The notes under the pieces are model-generated. The model did not search any database. It had not been told where the DNA came from and saw nothing but the letters and a program-made list of their open reading frames with translations. The translations under genes and the position numbers were made by a program. A stretch of 64,000 bases of DNA from Acanthochromis polyacanthus (lineage: Eukaryota; Chordata; Actinopteri; Pomacentridae). The stretch is taken from NCBI RefSeq assembly GCF_021347895.1, contig NC_067126.1, positions 33,616,482-33,680,481 on the forward strand. The letters are read 5' to 3'. The stretch's first letter is position 1; every line of letters starts with the position of its first letter. Of the stretch, positions 36,001 to 49,500 are shown one piece after another.

Positions 36001-39000
36001 TGCTGTTGAAGGCTTTAAAATGATGGCGGATCCTCTTTGACACTGCTGCCTTACAAAAACTCCCTGCCTCTGCATGTAACTGTCCTCATCTTTCATATGC
36101 ATCACCCACATCACCTTTCTCCTCGCCGAGACACAGTCAGATTTAACGGCGACATGCAGCATAACCGCTCTCATACCCCGTCTCTGAACGTCTTGTACTC
36201 TGTTGTTCTTGCGCTGATTGGGAGTGCGTGGGTGTAATAGGCAGTTGTTGTAACTGTTTGTCAGCTGTTACAGTGACCAGCCGGCCTGTCTAACCGGCCT
36301 CTAATGGAGTATACAATGCTTGGTCTCTCTTTCTAGCTGTATTTCTCCATCTCGGACAGTCACACACAGCTGATGGAGCAACTCAAACGTTTTACCTCGA
36401 AACGTCATTTGACTTTCTCATCAATACAGGAGAAACTAGTCTCCCTTATTTGCCCTTAAAAGATTCCATTTAATAAATTAAGCAGTCAGTATGGGATTTG
36501 TTAAAGATTCTGAAGCTAGAGAACGGGTCAGAGGTTGTTAATGACATCCCTGCTACAGTGATTTCTACAATCTGACACAGATGGTGATTATCACTGCGGG
36601 AAGGACGAGGACTGGAAAAAAAGGAGGAAGAGGATGAGGCCTGAATTGCAATAGTTGATGCCTTCAAGAGCCCCTCACAGAGCCAGTGATTGTGAGAAAG
36701 CTCTGGGCAAGAAAATGTGGGGATACTCATCAATCCATTACATGCTTTACATTAGGATTACATGATTATTCAGTGCCACATAGAAAGGATGAGATGCCCA
36801 TTATCCACTTTCTTGCTCAAGTAGAATGTCACAATCGCTAGTCTCTCCAGCCACAGCATTTCCCCATCACAAATTCACTGTCAAAAGAGACAAACCACGG
36901 GAGAGGAATTACAATCGCTGATTTTGCCACATAATGAAACGCATATGGGCTTATTTTGTTGGACAATATTAGGGAATTGGCACAAGTTGTATTGTAGCGT
37001 GGATCTGTCCTTTCTAGATGTTAACGTTCCGCTTGCATGAAAATCTCTCTGCTTTCTACCGCTTTCATCTTGTTCCCTCCAGTTTTCCTTCATCTTGGAA
37101 TCTCTCTGTCTCTTTCGCACTCTTGCTCTCTCTGGTAATGATGTTAACGGGGTCAAATGCTTTCGGGGGCCTACAGGGAGAAAGACGCAAAGTGATTTTG
37201 GAGAACGGTTAACCAGTGCTGAGAAGTGTGGAAAGGAAAATGCTCTTCATCCCCCTCCAGTGTTTATTTCTGTCTGTAGCGCATATGTGCAGCACATAAG
37301 TCAGTGGCATGCTTATATATTCACTTAGTTTGGTACATTTCTGTGGTTTTCAGCACCCCGGAGGCAGCTGTCGTTTTCTCTTTAGCTTCTTACCCTTTCC
37401 GCTTTTTCTTCTTCTCCAAGCGCATGATCCTTCGCCATCCTCATTGCTACCTTGCTGTCTGAGAATCCCCACAAGATTTCACATGTGGGATGAGATTAAA
37501 CCTCCCTTGGGGAGATAGGACATTGATCAGGTCCACTGTTTTGTGTCTAGCTTTGAGCACATTTAAATTTTGAATAATATTTCTCTGACCGGCGCTATAT
37601 CAGTGCCCTCTTTCTTCAACTCTCTCGGATAGTTTCTACTGAGAAGCTTTAGGTTGAAAGGTTCATTCATACCATGCAGAGTTGGAAATACCTCAATCTG
37701 TTTTTATTCAAAGTATGAATGCACATATAGTGAGGTGTAGACTGTATTTGGATTGAAGTCCATCAGAACTCAAATATGATACACAAACAAATTAAATTTA
37801 AGTATACTAACTAAACTGTTAAATGCCGATAGCTGATAAGTAGTTCATCATTTGAAAAGCAGCTTTGTTGTTTTTGTCAATGAATAACTAAAGCAAGCAT
37901 CGTCCATCAGCGGCCATTCGATTGTGCTGCTAAATCCTTATTGGTCAGTTCAAACCAGTGAGGTGAACCCAGACAAAAAGAGATTAGAATATCTCACATG
38001 AAACATTGAAACCGGCCGTCACTTCCATAGAACCCAATTGCTCACACTAAGATGACTGAGAAAATAAGTTATTAGTCTGTAAAAAGTGGCATGTCTCCCA
38101 CTGTGTGTTGGAGAGCTCTGTATCATGATTTATGATATAAATTCACAATTATTTGTTCCCTTTGGTGTGAGGTCATTACCACAAAACAAAGTGCTAAACA
38201 TGAAGCTTTTCTTTAGTTATTCAGTCTCACGGTTTGTCAGTCTTGAGATACCTTTTTTTTTTTTTTTTAATAAGATAAGGAATCTGCTTGCATAAAGGTG
38301 TTGAACATTCCTAGGCTGTCTCTGTTATGTGTGGGTTTCTGTATATATATTGTGTGTATGTAATTAGAAAGGGGTGTGAAAAGAGTTGATGGACAGCTTG
38401 ATTTGCCACATTAGCACATCTCCGCACTGCAGTGAATGTCCTCTATAATACTTACACCCTGCAGTGTTTTTTATTATACACCTTTCTAGGTGTATAATTA
38501 TCATGTGTCACAGAAGAGTGATGATGTGAGGGGTAGGCATGAATGCGAGTGGCCTCGCTGCTGTTTCCACTGAGAATAAGACACTGGCCACAAATGATTG
38601 GATTAGTGTTTAACCCCCCCTTCCACTTAGCTTAATCCTCTTTGCAGCTTTGTGTGCGCACGTGTGTGTGTATGTGTGTGTTTGTTTGTATGTATGTACT
38701 GTACTGTAATGTGTGTGTTACTTTGGAATCATTTCCTCCCGTTGCCCTATATGCTCCATCTGATGGAGAGGTCAGCTTGCTCGTGGTCATTCGCCACCGT
38801 CTGACGTGGGGCACATGTTTCCTGTATCCAGTGAAGTTGTGTGGGAAGCAACTGGCAGCTAAGATGAGAGATGAGACACAGGAGTGGAAAAATCAGAGAG
38901 AGTGAGGGCGGGAGGGAGAGAGGGGTAGCAAAGCAAGACATCTGCGGCATGCCGAGATGGAGATGAGCGTTAATAATAGAAAATATGAGGCCTTGTTGAG

Positions 39001-42000
39001 CAAATATGGGCGCTTGGAGATCGAGGCAACGCATCCAGAGGTGAAAAAGTAGGGGGGGAGAGGTTGCGGGCGCAGGATTATTGTGGAAGGATGGCGGAAT
39101 TGAGCGATCAGTTGAAGGTCTGCAGGGTTTGGTATGTCATTGTCATCCTTTCTAAACAGCCTGCAGAGCGATGGGCACTTTGAAGTTTCACAGAGCTGCT
39201 TAAATCCTGCCTGAAAAGATGCAGGGAGCCGCGAGGCACAGAGAAGAGACAGGAATACACAGCGAGAGAAAGGGAGACTGGAGGGGCAGGACGACAGGAA
39301 GGATTGATGATGGGTGAAACGTGGAGGAAGGGAGTGAAAGTAATCAGGAGTAAGGAGGCTTGTTTCAGGAGGATGACAGGAGACAGGCAAGTGGAGGAAA
39401 GCTCTTAGTGCACCAGCACAGTTTGAGTAGTGCAGGCTTTTTTGGATGTATGAGTAATGCGTTTCCAGCAGTTCTAGATGAGAAGTTGCAACACGAGAAG
39501 CAGTGATGCAGCGGTATGGCTTTGAGCTGATTTGAGTTGGATGTGGGTAGACTGGGCGCCGCCAGATTAGCACACTGACATCACCGTGAAGAAAAATGAA
39601 GAACCAAGGTCTGAGTCAGTATTGATGGTTGCTTTTCTTAGCTTCCGTATCCCATAACATGGACAGTTGGATTTTGTTAGCACCCTTCACCACTGACTTT
39701 GTGTCAGTTGTTTTTTTTTAAAGTGTGAAGTGTGTGAAAGGATTTCCTTTGTTACCTGACTTTTTGAATGTCAGTGACCAAATGTTTAGCTGGTTCTGTC
39801 TTCTAGTTTTACAGCAGCACTTTGCACGAAGTCGGTGGATTAGTGATAAGATTGATAAACCGACACGCATGCAAATTTATCCTCAAAATATTAAATAATA
39901 AATGAAAGTGTTGAAATGCCAAAATGTGTGGTGTGCACAGTTTATTAATTTGTTCCTACAGATCATCAACCAAATATTTTTCTGCTACCACATAATTCCC
40001 AAGGGGCTAATTAGCCATCCATGGCGATATATTTTGTGCCGTTTCCGTCTTTATGTGCAAACGAAAAACAACTTGACTAAACTGATGGTGTGTTATTGAT
40101 TCTATTTGTATAAAGAAAACATTAGGAGTTGTTTTATGGTATTGAGCATTAAACATAGCTCAAGGCTTCATGAAATATATAAGCAATGTGCGTGTGGGCG
40201 ATTATATTACCAAGTACAGAATTATTAAAAATACATTGAAAGCACAAGTTGACTCATTTATCATTTCAAGCCTCATATAGTATTCCTATAATAGTCCTAT
40301 AGGGATATGTCTGGTAGGGTTTGGTAGCATTGCAGTGAGCGCAGTGTAGTATATATTCGTTCATGTTTTTCTATCATAACATAATATTATCACAAAGGTA
40401 TTTTATGGAATCCCTACAGGAACTTAGAAGGCTGATATGCAGATAATTGTGCAATTTAACCAAATACGACATTTCATCTTTTTCTTTTCTTTAAGGACGA
40501 GGTTTCATCTAGAGTTGCTGCATTCATCACTGCGTAATTCACAGTCTGATTTGTCCTGCGGAGTATCTTTAGGAGGAATCCAGCCATAAGGAATGATTGC
40601 TTTAATCAGTTTTCACTTTGATATACCATTCTGACTGAATTTAAATCGTGTTCAGGCGTGGGGCTCTGAAGGATACTGTAGATTTGTATATATTTTATTT
40701 GTTCATGAGAGAAAACAGGAAATCAATACACAAAAGACCTGAAGTTCAGTAAGTGCAGGAAGGAAACAAGATGACCTATGATCTATACGTGTTTAACGCA
40801 ACACCCACACTCCTAATTGTATGCACATACAATGACATAATTGTGTCTCTTCCTGCCATATCCGTCTGTGTTACAGCCTCAGTGAATACAATCTGCAAAA
40901 ACGTCTTCGGAATTCAACAAGATAACCTTTTATCCCATCACACACGCACAAGACTTGCGCATGTTCTCGCACAGACATGCACGCATGAGTGTAAATGGAC
41001 CCACCGTGATAACAATGAATGAAAGAAGAGGGGTGTGAGGAAAGTGTGAGCGAAAGTTACTATGAGAGCAGCGAGGATGTTAAAGTTAAAAAGCTGTTCT
41101 GGTGAATTATTAATGCCAAGCATTGTGCCCACAGACACGGTCTCTTACAGACTTTCTCTCTCACACACACACTCACACGCACACACACACAAACACAGCT
41201 GCAATCCCCAGTTGCTTGTGCAGACAGGAAACAGTGTGCTTGTCACTCTGTCTGGATTTGGGGTATGTGTAAATGCTCTGTTGTCTCCGGTCCCAATGAG
41301 AGGGATGTTTGTAGTTGTTCCCTGAATGGTGGATGTACTGTGTGTGTTTGGTGTGTGTGTTTGGTGTGTGCTGAGACAAGAGTCACGCATACTGTATGCC
41401 TAAATATAGGCAACAAAGAGAGGTAATAATCTTTCTTCGCTCTGGCTTTTACACTGCTGTTAGTTGCAACACAGAGTTCATGGCTCTGTCTGCTTATTGT
41501 TTTGTTTTCATGACACTAGCATATGGCCGTAGATGATTTCTTTTTTATTCCTCTTAAAAACAAAGTTTAACGTGAAAATACAATTTCACCCATCTTAGAT
41601 TCTTATAGTCTTCGGTTTTATTTTCAAAATGCGAATTCCACACTGCCGGATGATGAACAGCATGCTATAGAGTGCCGTTACTGGATAAATTAGTGTGCAT
41701 GCTGAACTGGTAGCAGTTTTGACCACAGTACAGTGTTAATGTGTGTAATTAAACTGCACCGTCTGGGATTTAATTTATGTAACTGACAATAATGGGTGTC
41801 CATTTAGTACACAAATCTAAGATTTTATAATGAATGACGGCAGAGATTTTTCAGCTAATGAGCTTGGTAGCATACTAGTTGTTAATTTATAATCATTTTG
41901 TACATAAACCTATAACTTAAACAAATACTCCGACAGGAAAATGCCAAAAATCCAGTTGATAAATGAACTTGTCAGTGCCCTTTGAACCCCTCTCAATGGG

Positions 42001-42709
42001 CACAAACATTTAGTATGTTTGGCTTTTCTGTGCTGCATTTCAGCCATCATATACACTCATACCAATATTATAATGATAAACAAATATTACTCAATTATAT
42101 CAGTCCAGCTGATTTGCCCATTTGACTCTAATCAGCAGTCTGTGCACATCCTTTCCCCGGGAATCCTGATGAGGACTAAAGATTAGTGACGCAGCAGGCA
42201 AAACAGTATTTATTCTCCATTTCAAAAGCACCTGTACTCTGTTCAGCTTGACACACTTAATATGCCCCACAGGCTTGTGTTTTACCAGCTCATGCTGACC
42301 TTTCTCCTATCTCCCAGATGGCTGCCTCTCACCTCAGTGTAGTGTACCTGCAGTGTTGTCCTTGTGGTGAAGGGTTAACATGTGAGTGGGTGTAATAGCA
42401 GTGAACGTGATTAGATCGCAGCTGTTAAAAAGAGTTACCGTGAATTTTTCAAGTGGTTAGCAGTGTTCAAAGCCTGCATGCCTGTGTGAGTGTGTGTGTG
42501 CGCACACCTCAACCCCAGTAAGCACTCCCCTGAACGGTTAGTTGCACATGTCATGCTGTTTCTGTATTTCCTGGGAGATGTGAGGTGCATAAGCTCTGCC
42601 GATGCTAAATATTTAAAGTGCAGTTTTGTAACCCATGCTCTCTCTTTCCTCTCTCCCTGCCTTCACCCCGTCCACGCTCTTTCTTCTCTCTCCCCATCTC
42701 CATCTGTAG
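30063..42709. other. igsf3 intron 1, long remaining part
   Basis: About 12.6 kb before exon 2 with no exon that could be supported. The longest stop-free frames (31760-32335 + and 38893-39573 -) have no domain, no splice context and a biased base composition. A T run lies near 32466-32487, a short CA tract at 33245-33280, and a small piece of the 'gcttagcttagc' type repeat near 35920-35980. The intron ends with a long CT-rich tract and TAG at 42709. Confidence 0.6.
35920..35980. repeat. Small fragment of a dispersed teleost repeat
   Basis: 'cactaagctaagcaaaccgg' followed by 'ctgctggctgtag' is like a part of the repeat family seen at 17590-17905. It is short, so this is tentative. Confidence 0.3.
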
Positions 42710-43090
42710 CCGGTGTGGCTGTGGCTCAGAGAGTGGTAATGGTGCAGAGTGGACCGCTGATTCGGACTGAGGGCTCCCATGTGACCATCTGGTGCAACGT
42801 GACGGGCTACAAGGAAGGCGTGGAGCAGGACTTTGAGTGGTCCATGTACCTGCCATCAGCACCGGATCGGGAGATCCGCATTGTGAGCACGGCTGAGTCA
42901 AACTATGCCTACGCTGTCTATGCCCAGAGAGTGAATAGTAAAGAGATCTTTGTGGAGAGGCTGAGCCGTGACTCAGCTGTGCTCCACATCACCAAAGTGC
43001 AGGCCAAGGACCAGGGTCTGTTTGAGTGTTACACGCCAAACACTGATGGACGGTACCTGGGATCCTACAGTGCACGCACCAACCTCACTG
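42710..43090 (+). CDS. igsf3: Immunoglobulin superfamily member 3-like, exon 2 (first Ig-V domain)
   Basis: The exon starts after a CT-rich tract and 'ctgtag' (ending 42709) and ends G|gtgagt at 43090. It is phase 1 on both sides, 127 codons. It encodes the end of the signal peptide and the first V-type Ig domain: QRVVMVQSGPLIRTEGSHVT, 'IWCNVTGY' with the first cysteine and an N-glycosylation site, 'DFEWSMYLPSAPDREI' with the core tryptophan, and 'DQGLFECYTP' with the second cysteine. This is close to the first domain of vertebrate IGSF3 (RTEGSH, IWCNV.GY, YLPS.P.RE, IVST, Y..QRV), so igsf3 is preferred over its relatives. IGSF3 is a single-pass surface protein with a series of Ig-V domains. 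The other domains, membrane segment and tail lie beyond the window. Confidence 0.92.
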
Positions 43091-46000
43091 GTGAGTCTCT
43101 ACGTGTGCCCACGCACGCACACACACACACACGCATATAATGTCATACAAACCGCATGTTGTTGCCACAGATGCAAATACAACAGTCATAATCAGCCCAG
43201 AAACACTCTGAACAGATGATTGCCTGTTAATTACCTCTCCAGATACCTAAATACATTCATAAATACATTATTCTTAAGTGGTCTATGGTAATAACTACAC
43301 AAAACGTCGCTCAATGGAAGTTGGAGTTTCCTTACGATTGCCGTGCTGGAGAACCAATTTTGATAACCGGGCTCTTGTTTTGTTTGTACTTGTATGTGTT
43401 ATTACTACTGGCCTACACGTTTCACATGAGCATGCTGCTAATATGTGACCCACATAGACACTTATAATTGGAATTCTATATATTAGATTGGCACCCAGCC
43501 AAGGCATAAGCACATTAATTTGCATACTGAAGCATCCTTCAAACACAGGGGTAATTAAAAGTGGAAGCAGTAATGTTACATTTGTTGCGGGGTTGTTATT
43601 GTACCAGTTCATAGACTTAAGCCGGATTGCTTGTGGTGTTTACATTATTTTGCTCGTAGACATATGGCAACTTCGTTATATTTTGTCAGAAGCCCCCCAG
43701 AATGCACCACTGCCCTGCCCCATATTTTTATTGTGTGTGTTCATTTGTAGTAGGTTCATTAATTTTGCTGTATCTGCCATATAAGCATAATTTTTGTAAA
43801 ATTAAAAGGGTATAAAAGACTTCTGATGACATAACAATACAGGACCTGTAATTTCAGTACATATTGTTCCTTTTATCTTGTGTATAAGTGACAGTATGCG
43901 TATTTTCAAACAAATTTACAGTGCCTTTTTTGAGCTGGGGACTTCAGGGTTCTTCATGACTGAGGCATTGGGGAGTTTCCCTGCTTATTTGTTCTGTGAA
44001 CTGGAATGAAACCTCTAATTGCAGGGGCTCAAGTAACTCCAAGGTGTCATTTGAATAACAGGCAGATCAGTGAGAGTCAGGATGATCACAAATATGAACT
44101 AAATAATGAACTAGAAACTGCCTAAAACATTATCTGAGAAGAGTGTCAGAGGAAGTGTCACACTATCCCTCCTGTTCTGACCGCGGAAAAAACCAAGCTC
44201 ATAATCTCACACACACCCACTCACATAAACAAATGTGCTCCCTTCCCTACCTATTCATTCTTTGCCTTGAGCTGTTTCAACAACAATCCCGCTCTGTAGG
44301 CAGGATGTGTGACTGTTTCAAACGGTAGCACAAGTTTGCTTCTTTTTCTGAGTTATATACAGATCTCCCCAAAAGGCAGCGCTGAAGACACAGCTGTCAT
44401 AGTTGGGGGATTCCATTCCCTCCATAGCTTCGTGCCTTTATCCCTCACATGGCTGACCTTCCTTTAAGGTCACAGCTCAAACCGAATTCTTCCTGACTGA
44501 AATTTAGAGTTGCACTTATTTGTGTCCCAGGGTATTCGAGCCACAGTGTGTGGCCGCGGGAGCTGAGAAACACAAATATTTGTTCGCTTTCTTTTGGGTC
44601 AGCATCACATCAGGCACCAGCTGCTGGACTAGTTTCCCAGGAGCAAAATAAATTGTGTGCCTGGTGGATCAATAAGGTTGGTTTTTCCTTGAATAAGTGT
44701 TGTTATTAGGACCTCGGTGGCTGTATTTTCTAGCATGAGTGGTGCGCTGTGAATGTGGGGCAGGGCTCAGTTGCAGGGCACTGTGAAACAGTACTGCTGA
44801 TAGCACGCAGTATTTATAGATCTGTGTGTGAGAGAGGGAGCGAGACAGAGTATATGGGCAGAGGTGTTGAGGGACTGTTATCTGAGCCTCTTTCTGTGTC
44901 TCTAACCTCTTAACCCAGTTTCAAAGGTCAGAGGTACACATTAGGGTCTCTCTCATTTTTTCCCCCTGCTTTGCTCTTGAGTCACTCTGTGATCTTCTGG
45001 CAGCTGCTCGCCTCTCTGGACTGCTGTGAGCAAACAATACCTTGTCCTCCCTCCTCCCTCCGTCCATTTCCCATCTTCTCCCCATTCCCCCGTCTTTCAT
45101 ACTGTCATGTGTCTGTCTCTATTCATCAGCTCTGACCTCTTTCTCTAATTTGCTCTCACTCTGATGTATTAAAAAAAGGCCCTTTGCTGATGCTGCCTTT
45201 GAGGATACATGTTTCAAGGGTAATGTCAAAGGACAGCCATAAGCAGGGAGTATTATGAAGGAAATGTGGGGAATAAGGATGTGAGATAGAAAGGATATGT
45301 CTGAGTGTGTGGCTGTGGGGTGGTTGGGTTAATTGTAAGGGGTAGAAGGCTTTGCAGTAATCTGTGCCCTGAGCACTGCATTAAGTCTTGCTCACAGTGA
45401 TGCGTTTCGTCCACTGTCACCTTTCTGCACACAGAGCAGGGGAGGGCTTTAACTTGGAACTTAATACCCGCTGCCTGAGGAGGGGAACAGTTTCAGGGAT
45501 GCACCTGGCCACCGTTCTGGCCGATACTATGACTCTGTTTTCATGTCTCGCATTTTCTGTCACATAGAATTGGACACTTGGGCTGCTACCTGCTTCCCCT
45601 TGTATGTCCAAGATGCCTTTTTAAAGGGACTGCACAGTCAGAAAGCATGTGTCTTTTATACCCTCTATTCTGTGAAGCTAAATCAAATGAAACTGTAGCT
45701 CTGCTCAGCCCCTGAGCGCCAATAAAGCCTTAGGCAATGCTGTAATACTTCACATGTGAAAAGAATAATTGGCCATCACAGCACAAATTCTGGATTTTGT
45801 CCACTGAATCATGGAGTCGCACCAAGACGCAGGAACATCATTATTATGCAATGCAGAGAAAGGTTAGATGTGAATTTTTGTTATTTTCCTCTCAGGATTT
45901 TCAATGGGAAGGCACAAAAGCCTAATAACTGGCTTGTTTCCAGCTGCAGCAGGCTGTTGTTTTCGGTGAAAAAAGCTCTAAAATCACACTTTACGCTTCG

Positions 46001-46289
46001 TGAGTAAACAGCAAAGAGGCAAATTTAGTAACTAGTTAGTGAACATGGGGGGAGCATTTAGCTGTTCAAGCGCTACTCATTTCCCACAGGAGATGTAGAG
46101 ACGAAAAAGGGAGCCGGGAAGCAGGGTGATTGTTACACTTTCATTTATCAGGTAACCAGAAATACGGCTTCATATGAATGTTAATGTTAGCTGAACGTGC
46201 AAACGAGAAAACCGTTTTCTAGAACATTTGCCATAAGGTATCGTTGTGTTTACAATTTGTTTCCCCCAAATGGAAAAAAAAATCAATAA

Positions 46290-46560
46290 TATAGGGTTTT
46301 TGGGTTGTGCATCCATGTGTACATCCATTCAGTTCTTATCAATACATTATTTATTATGTAACTGAAAGCAATTTCTTCAATTTTGACACCTCAGACAACA
46401 CCGTTCTGGTCATAACTCAAGAATTCAGGGCTGATTATGACAAATTTTCAAACAAATAGGATAAAATGATGAAGTGAAATCAAAGGTCAAGTCTGTTTGG
46501 TGGAAGAAAATCACAGCCAGGAGGGAATTGCAGTTTATTTTGTACTTTTAGCATAAACTG
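46290..46560. repeat. Possible fragment of a dispersed teleost repeat
   Basis: 'ctggtcataactcaagaatt', then 'gctgattatgacaaattttc' and, further on, 'ggtggaagaaaatcacagcc' resemble parts of the repeat class also seen at 61678-62021. The edges and identity are uncertain. Confidence 0.35.
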
Positions 46561-49500
46561 GCCCTTAAAATGCCAAAACCAACAGCAAATGAATACTAAT
46601 ATGAAAAACTGTCATTGTGTTAATATATGGCAATGTTTCTTCTTCTTTGGAATAGTTACTGTGGTACGCGGCACTGTTTGTGGTTTACTGTTACACAAGT
46701 CATAAATTTTACTTGGGTGTTGTGACGCACTCTGAAGTCATAGATCATTTGTAGTTCCTCTGTGCACACCTCCATTCTCTTGAGTTAGAGATTGACTAAG
46801 CTCAGTCTGTTGCGCTCCACGGGGCTCTGCTCAGCCCGTGTGTGTGTGCATGTGCGTGTTTGACTTCCTCCTACACATCAGATTGCAGAAGAAAAGGACA
46901 ACAGCCCAACATGGCCATCATGGCCGTCCGTATCCTACGCACCAGCCTGTGTGCGAGCGTGGCCAACAGCTAGCGGAACAACAAGCCCTCACTGAGACAC
47001 ACTGCTCTTACTTATGAAGCCCCCATATACCCTCACTGTCACAGAAAACACCATAGGAGTCATTCTTCTGGCAGAAACACAGAATCTAGCCTCCGCATTT
47101 GGCAGCAGTCCTCTATTCCCTGTCCTGTAGTAATACAGTAATAAAGCTGGAGAGCCAAAGCCTTGTTAAATTTTGAAACAAATACATTCTCCCTCCTCTC
47201 TGTTATTTGCTGCCCCTGGATGAGAGGACGAAAATGTCCGTCTTCAGATGTGTGACACTAGGGGAAAAAAAGAAGTTTGGTAGCAAGTGGTGTTGAATAA
47301 AAGAAAGTGAGATGGATGGTGTGAACAGGCAGAGATGAGGAAATTGGAAAAGAGAGGAATGGGGACAGAAGCGGCAGTATTGGAAATGGGTAGTGGAGCG
47401 ATGCTGAATAGAGTGTGTGACCAATAAATGATGAGCTCTTCCTCTCACTCCAATGTGATTGGTTACACCTCCCCGAGGCATTACCCACAATACAACTGGC
47501 GCTATAGGGGTGCATTTTAAATAGTCCCTGCCTGATGTGACTCCTAAGGTTAATACAGTTACTAACCGCCATACAAGTTCTAAATGCAATTAGCCAGCAC
47601 AAATTGAGGAGACTGAGAAAGAAAGGAAGAGGAAAAAGGCTAGAGATGAGACCCAGGAATTTCAATTAAGGAAAAAGGAAACTGTTGGGCAAGTCGTTTT
47701 TAGAACAAGCCACGGCAAAATACCACATTTCTCCAGTCACACTATTGATTTGCATGATATTTATAGCCTATATTTTCTATTCTTTCTGCATTCACCAGAT
47801 GAAAATTTGGCCCAACTGTAAGCTAGAATCTGTTTACGCAGCAACACAATGCCTAGCAAGGTCAAAATGCAGTTATCTTTTCTATCTGTGTCTTTCTGCA
47901 CACGTGCAACCTTCATGTGTAAGTGTTCATGAAAAGGGGCAGGGAACAGTGGTGTTGGTTTTTCTTTGCACGGCTCAGACGGTGCACTGCTAAACATACA
48001 TACCCAGTCAGAGCAGCTGAATCACGCTTCTGCTGAGCTCAGCATCGCGATTGTGTCTGATTTGTGTGTCTCCCCTGCCTTTCTTTTCATGAGGGAGTTG
48101 ACGCTGCCAAGCTGCACTCCTCTACTTCACTTAATGAGATAGACCGAATGGAGAGATGTCATCTCACATTCTATCTCTTACACTGGGTGACACGGAGACC
48201 CCGCCCCTCCATTTTCCTCTTCTTCATGCTGTCTCTCCATCTGAATCCTGCTCACTCCAGATTCGATTCCTCTTCCCCCTCCTCGGCCCGATGTCGGTCT
48301 TGCAGGTATATGGTTTTGTCAATACAGCTGTTCATTGAACTTTATCACAGGAGAAATGCACGAGAGCGATTGAAGCGCAAGATTGTGGAGGAAACCAGTG
48401 ACTGAATGAAGACAGGGAAGGAGGAATGGGAAGCAAAATGTAAAAGATAGGGATCTTTTTAAACGAAAATTTAAGGATGAAGCTTTGTGTTGACAAAGAA
48501 ATGTATCGTGAGAAAAGTAGAGAAAGTGTAGATGAATAGACAAGCAAAGTTGTATCTTGGTGTCTCTTGGTATTGATTGGAAGCACAGGACTGATTGTGG
48601 CTGGAGCATTTTTTTTCTCTTACGTCTTTCGATGCAGCAACACTTATATTTTTCTGCCTTCGCTCTGTCTGGCCTTACAATCACCTCTGTGTCTGTTATA
48701 ATTTAATTTTCTTTTCTGCAGTTTGTGTGTGTGGATGTATAGGCATCTTCCTATCTTTGGTTGGGCAAATTTGAGTTAAACAGCATCAAGTCGTCATAGC
48801 GTCAGAGGGCTTCTAAGGGTCGAACATGGTTCTAGGGTAAGGTTATGATAAAGTTGAGGAGAGCAAAAAGGTTGTGTCAGGCATTTAGTTGGTAACTTAG
48901 AGGAAGGGACTAGGCAGTACATTATGTTTATGAGTGTCCTCACAAATAGAGAAAGATGTGTGTGTGTGTGTGCGTATACACAAACGCGCTCTAAGCTGCG
49001 GACCAGGCAGGACTCCAAATGGAAAGAGATTTTATCGCTGTGTCTGGCTTGCCATTTCCTTGCACATCTCATCTACTTTAGCAGACAGGGATTCCTGCTC
49101 AATAACATTACTACCACTCTGAGCCACCATACACAGAGGCGTGCATGTACACACTCTGGAAACACAAACACAGTCACAGTCACACACTGTAGTGAGCTGT
49201 CAGTCAGGACAGATGTCGCACCCATAATTGAGTCTGAGAGGGACGGTGCTGTAGTGTTCCCATTGGAGCACACGTTTTCTACTGAACATCACTTAGAGGA
49301 CTTTAACAACCCTGCAGATCACTGTGTTAGACAATACAACTGCTGATTAGAACATGTAGCACTGTGAATAAAATGGCACTGAACAGGGCAGAACAGACAC
49401 CTTGGTGCTCTGTAGTCCTCAAGGACAAGCTGCACTGTACTCTATACACATGTGTAAATTAAGTGTAGTCAGTAGCTGGGTAGAATAAAATCTATTCCAA

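Noticed and set aside
48924..49346. 140-codon + strand frame considered as the next igsf3 exon
   Set aside because: It lacks the paired cysteines, core tryptophan and D.G.Y.C motif of an Ig domain and spans a GT repeat.
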